NCBI GenBank assembly: GCA_017397605.1
Contig: JAFQII010000178.1
Location: 1-6,273 of the forward strand
Length of the DNA: 6,273 bases
Reading direction: 5' to 3'
Source: Clostridia bacterium
GTDB lineage: Bacteria > Bacillota > Clostridia > Oscillospirales > CAG-382
Positions 6,017 through 6,273 of this stretch are shown piece after piece. A program made the position numbers and the translations under genes. How positions within the stretch are numbered: the first letter of the stretch is position 1; every line of letters begins with the position of its first letter. The notes beneath the pieces are model-generated. The model was not told the DNA's origin. It saw nothing but the letters and a program-made list of their open reading frames with translations, and did no database searches.

Positions 6017-6273
6017 TTAATCGTTAAACCCTTGATGTAGTTTTTCTCTGCGCAACAGAATGTAAGTGACTGCAAACATCACCACTGCGAGCGACAGGAA
6101 CAACATTCTGTTATACGTCCAAAGCGGTCCGACTTGATAATACTCCGTCAGTACTTTATCGCCCATAAAATAATTGGACAAAAACGGATCAAACAGGCAT
6201 TTTCGGATATCTTCAAACCCCGAGTGAATGTTGGTGTTCAGCGTGTTGAAGATCGTATACACCAAAATGCCCA
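6017..6273 (-). CDS. C-terminal part of a membrane protein, probable ABC-2-type permease P1 (partial)
   Basis: The frame is open to the right window edge, so the real start lies outside; 84 residues are visible before the TAA stop. The visible part begins with the end of a hydrophobic stretch (ILVYTIF), followed by a roughly 40-residue polar and aromatic segment rich in F, Y and D. A clear last membrane helix (about MLFLSLAVVMFAVTYILL) then ends in RREKLHQGFND, a basic tail that should face the cytoplasm. This layout (long external loop, last helix, short basic tail) matches the end of the full permease P2 further along the operon, which suggests a second subunit of the same transporter. The family call rests on topology and gene context only, because the diagnostic N-terminal part is missing. 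The gap to lipoprotein A is 22 bases, consistent with co-transcription. Confidence 0.6.
   Translation of the reverse strand, partial: GILVYTIFNTLNTNIHSGFEDIRKCLFDPFLSNYFMGDKVLTEYYQVGPLWTYNRMLFLSLAVVMFAVTYILLRREKLHQGFND

Noticed and set aside
1..6273. Insertion sequence, CRISPR array, tRNA or prophage signals
   Set aside because: No transposase-like frame, terminal inverted repeats, spaced short repeats or cloverleaf sequence was seen; the only large repeats are the lipoprotein duplicates.
4263..6273. Classical ABC importer with a solute-binding lipoprotein
   Set aside because: The lipoproteins are too short and beta-domain-like for a bilobed binding protein, and the permeases lack the EAA loop of importers.

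Overview
All recognisable genes lie on the minus strand, so the window is transcribed from right to left. The protein style suggests a low-to-middle GC Gram-positive, probably a clostridial member of the Bacillota. The clues are lipobox lipoproteins with short signal peptides and acidic Ser/Thr/Glu-rich tethers, purine-rich Shine-Dalgarno sites, and tightly packed genes. This assignment is inference; no taxonomic marker gene is present.

Layout in transcription order (right to left): the C-terminal end of a membrane protein, probably an ABC permease (P1, runs off the right edge); lipoprotein A (275 aa); an ABC transporter ATPase (292 aa); lipoproteins B and C (291 aa each, close paralogues); an ABC-2-like permease (P2, 287 aa); lipoprotein D (282 aa); and lipoprotein E (at least 207 aa, runs off the left edge). 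Gaps between genes are 12 to 77 bases. I see no convincing internal promoter or strong terminator, so this looks like one operon that starts beyond the right edge and continues beyond the left one.

The central feature is five paralogous lipoproteins, A to E, interleaved with the parts of an ABC transporter: each transporter gene is followed by one or two lipoproteins. All five share a lipid-anchor signal, a tether carrying a short SYD motif, and a beta-rich core (ENQT...TYLDKDG...YFLF...FD). The four whose C-terminal region is complete continue into a more variable second domain. The core resembles FxLYD-type or other Ig-like lipoprotein domains. Nothing resembles a classical solute-binding protein, and the single ATPase with ABC-2-like permeases points to an exporter or envelope-stress/antimicrobial-peptide type transporter rather than a nutrient importer. 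The substrate cannot be read from the sequence.

B and C are about 95% identical in DNA over their 5' two-thirds and then diverge abruptly, which suggests gene conversion or module exchange. The most interesting hypothesis is a dedicated ABC transporter serviced by an expanding, domain-shuffling family of surface lipoproteins.
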